This document shows positions 62,901 to 64,000 of a stretch of DNA of 64,000 nucleotides, piece after piece. The notes beneath the pieces were generated by a model. The model searched no databases, was not told the origin of the DNA, and was given only the letters and a program-made list of their open reading frames with translations. Every line of letters begins with the position of its first letter. The first letter of the stretch is position 1. A program made the translations under genes and the position numbers. Origin of the DNA: Hymenobacter cellulosivorans (GTDB lineage: Bacteria > Bacteroidota > Bacteroidia > Cytophagales > Hymenobacteraceae); the NCBI RefSeq assembly GCF_022919135.1, contig NZ_CP095049.1, positions 310,001-374,000 of the forward strand. Reading direction: 5' to 3'.

Positions 62901-63109
62901 CCTTCACTCGCAACACCAAGGTTCGGGTGGTGCGCGACGGCATCGTAGTACACTCCGGCGACATCTCGGCGCTGAAGCGTTACAAAGACGACGTGTCGGA
63001 AGTACGCCAGGGCTACGAGTGCGGTATTTCGATCAAAGGCTTCAATGACCTGCGCGAAGGCGACAACATTGAGGGCTTCGAAGAGAAGGAAATCAAGCGG
63101 ACGCTGTAG
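59969..63109 (+). CDS. infB: Translation initiation factor IF-2
   Basis: A 1046-aa protein. The ATG at 59969 gives the expected [19 protein letters not shown] start of the first IF2_N domain. A long Pro/Ala-rich linker (about 60-300), a Gly/Gln/Pro-rich segment (about 340-415) and a second IF2_N domain (about 465-525) precede the GTPase. The G motifs are G1 [10 protein letters not shown] (about 553), G2 [11 protein letters not shown]3 DTPGHEAF, G4 NKID. Domains II-IV run to [19 protein letters not shown]. It places initiator tRNA on the 30S subunit. The N-terminal half is longer than in most bacteria. Confidence 0.96.
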   Translation: MAEAAPKRLQQAAKDLNIGMGTVVETLAKKGHQVENKPTTKLTAEQVGLLEKEFASSAQDKMEATKLTQAKRQTEQEAAPAPAPRPEPVAPKAASPTVSAPAPVAEAPKPAAPAPQAAPVAEAKPAAPVAPQPAPAPVAAAPAEPEAPKVPGLKVLGKIELDSKGRPIPPRPAAAAPQPAPTPAPQPTPAPVPVAAAPVAPAPAPAPAPVAEAKPEPKVEAAPQPAPAPVPAAAPAAAPAPVAVAQAVPAPAATPAPEPSAPAAAPSAEPATPEQVTDGTIIAKADQLKGLTVLGKIELPLDSSRRGGRNARPVASSDVRKSGLGPGTDNKKKRQRMPAPGAPTTGGQAGQGGQNTGQGGGYQGNRPAGGQGGPGQRPGGPGQRPGGPGQRPGQGGQNAPRPAAVANTPEQNDKQIQEQIKATLAKLSGGRGGNQNNRAKYRRDKRAGVAEDREAQRAQNELDAKTLKVTEFISANDLASLMDVSVNEVIKVCLNMGMFVSINQRLDAEAITVIADEFGYDVEFLSAEEEEVDTTLDDNEEDLQPRAPIVTIMGHVDHGKTSLLDYIRNASVAKGEAGGITQHIGAYDVMTKSGKRVTFLDTPGHEAFTAMRARGAKITDIAIIVVAADDSVMPQTREAINHAQAAGVPIVIAMNKIDKPGANSEKIREELSQMNILVEEWGGKYQSQEVSAKTGLGIEDLLEKVLLEAELLELRANPDRNAVGAVIEAMLDKGRGYVTTVLVQTGTLKVGDVVLAGPHYGRVKAMTDHRGKKMKQAGPATPVQVLGLTGAPQAGDKLQVMETEREARELATQRQQLTREQSMRTKKHITLDEIGRRLAIGSFKELNVIVKGDVDGSVEALSDSLLKLSTPEVKVNILSKGVGAISESDVLLASASDAIIIGFQVRPSQSARKLADNEQIDIRLYSIIYNAINEVKDAMEGMLAPTVQEVVVANAEVRQVFNITKVGSIAGCMVTEGSFTRNTKVRVVRDGIVVHSGDISALKRYKDDVSEVRQGYECGISIKGFNDLREGDNIEGFEEKEIKRTL
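61082..61144 (+). repeat. Three 21-bp tandem repeats in infB
   Basis: Units 61082-61102, 61103-61123 and 61124-61144 each encode a GGPGQRP heptad. They lie in the disordered Gly/Gln/Pro linker, where copy number could change by slippage. Confidence 0.75.
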
Positions 63110-63124
63110 TCGGCTTGACAGTAA

Positions 63125-63172
63125 TAAAAGCAGAACGCCCCGGCTGGAAACAGTCGGGGCGTTCTGCTTTTA
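63125..63172. terminator. Very strong terminator after infB
   Basis: A 22-bp stem (63125-63146 with 63151-63172), all paired with one G-U, closes a GAAA tetraloop. The 3' arm ends in CTTTTA and the 5' arm begins TAAAAG, so it works in both directions. Confidence 0.92.
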
Positions 63173-63410
63173 CAGCACCTGGAGGTTTTACACAAAAGAT
63201 AACGTGGGACAACGGTACGACAGGTAGGGAGCAATCAACGATCTGGTCGCCGAAGACGAGGGGGCATTTACTTGCAATACACATTGGATAAGATGAAAAG
63301 CAAGCTGGCATCCCTATTTTTATATTTATTATGATATATATTTGAATGGCTGTTTTTAATTAACATACTGACAGTCAATAGCTTGAGCGTTTAATCACAT
63401 AATCATGCGA
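63173..63410. other. AT-rich intergenic stretch
   Basis: About 240 bp, strongly AT-rich between 63300 and 63400, with no supported ORF. It leads into the promoter at 63411. Confidence 0.5.
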
Positions 63411-63441
63411 TTGACGGCAGAAATTTGCAGAAGTATTTTTG
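63411..63441 (+). promoter_or_regulatory. Promoter of the terminal barrel-protein gene
   Basis: TTG (63411-63413), 20 bp, then TATTTTTG (63434-63441), an exact -7 box. The predicted leader is about 56 nt. Confidence 0.75.
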
Positions 63442-63503
63442 CATCGGTTAATGAAATAATTGCACTACCACCCAACTCGTCCGACCTCTCATTCTACAGT
63501 CCT

Positions 63504-64000
63504 ATGAAAACTCTTACCACCTTGCTACTTGCCGCTACCATAACCAGCGGCACGGCCTTGGCTCAGACCAAAACACCGGCCCGAACGGCCAAGCCCGCCA
63601 ATACCAGCTCTGCTCCGGCAGCACGGCCAGCGGCTACGAAGGCTACCACCAAGCCTGCAGCTAAGCCTAGCGCTACCACTAGCAAACCAGCACCCAAACC
63701 AGCACCAGCACCAGCACCTACAACCACTCCGGCTCCAACTCCTGCCCCGGCGCCCGCGGCCGAAGCCCAAACCAGTAACCAGGCAGCTGCCGGAGAACTG
63801 TTCCATAAGGGCACTACGATGGTGAATCTTGGGGTGGGAGCTGGCCTAGGATATGGCTACTACGGTACGCTCAAGTCGACGCCGGCACTTAGCCTCTCGG
63901 TGGAGCATGGCCTGCGCGAGGGGCTCGGACCAGGTACGATTGGCATAGGCGGCCTGGTAGGCTACAAGTCATACCACTACGACTACCCGAGCAGCAACTA
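63504..64000 (+). CDS. Outer-membrane beta-barrel protein (partial, runs off the window)
   Basis: 165 codons are visible. The ATG at 63504 starts a signal peptide (MKTLTTLLLAATITSGTALA). A low-complexity Ala/Pro/Lys/Thr linker (about 21-95; PKPAPAPAPTTTPAPTPAPAPA) precedes the first barrel strands (GTTMVNLGVGAGLGYGYYG, PALSLSVEHGL, IGIGGLVGYKSYHY). The linker could span the peptidoglycan or periplasm. The end of the gene, and so its full identity, lies beyond 64000. Confidence 0.75.
   Translation, partial: MKTLTTLLLAATITSGTALAQTKTPARTAKPANTSSAPAARPAATKATTKPAAKPSATTSKPAPKPAPAPAPTTTPAPTPAPAPAAEAQTSNQAAAGELFHKGTTMVNLGVGAGLGYGYYGTLKSTPALSLSVEHGLREGLGPGTIGIGGLVGYKSYHYDYPSSN

Overview
The window looks like chromosomal DNA from a high-GC member of the Bacteroidota, most likely Hymenobacter or a close relative in the Cytophagales. 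This is inferred from several things. Many secreted proteins end in type IX secretion (T9SS) sorting domains: type A with a VFPNP-like start, and type B ending in RWG...GVYYY...KGW. Promoters carry the Bacteroidota -7 box TAnnTTTG with TTG about 19-20 bp upstream. Shine-Dalgarno sequences are almost absent. DUF1501/DUF1800, SBBP-repeat and lamin-tail proteins are also typical. No rRNA, tRNA, insertion sequence, prophage or CRISPR array was seen.

Layout. 1-3.1 kb: HD-domain hydrolase, GNAT acetyltransferase, secreted PQQ-type sugar dehydrogenase. 3.2-10.9 kb: two divergent giant surface proteins. 11-16.8 kb: a metal-homeostasis block with a CDF exporter facing an Nramp importer (mntH), then a TonB-dependent receptor and an outer-membrane barrel. 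Two DtxR/MntR-like palindromes lie in front of mntH and the receptor. 16.9-24.4 kb: two small tandem membrane paralogues, a DUF1501/DUF1800 pair, and a lamin-tail surface protein. 24.5-31 kb: asd, a TonB C-terminal protein, an alpha/beta hydrolase, a membrane-SRPBCC protein, yceI and dxs. 31.2-33.1 kb: three tandem paralogous lipoproteins of unknown function, each exactly 186 aa. 33.3-38.2 kb: a lysylphosphatidylglycerol-synthase-like (LPG synthase) membrane protein, an erythromycin-esterase fusion, a small lipoprotein and a LysM protein.

38.3-42.9 kb is a methionine locus: promoter, SAM-I riboswitch, a 54-codon ORF ending in five consecutive Cys codons, then metY, metX and hom. With asd at 24.5 kb it covers most of the route from aspartyl phosphate to homocysteine. 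The poly-Cys ORF starts a few bases after the riboswitch closing stem, and this is the best candidate here for an undescribed regulatory system: a SAM sensor coupled to a possible cysteine-supply sensor. A second, unidentified structured element sits between metY and metX.

42.9-50.2 kb: a secreted esterase, an LD-carboxypeptidase with a GNAT gene, an unknown 140-aa protein, an M28/glutaminyl-cyclase-like lipoprotein overlapping cysS, and a membrane EEP-family protein. 50.3-57.8 kb: two tandem SBBP-repeat giants with type B sorting domains. 57.9-63.2 kb: the rimP-nusA-infB translation/transcription operon, with a terminator-like hairpin in the rimP leader and a strong hairpin between nusA and infB. 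The window ends inside an outer-membrane beta-barrel gene.
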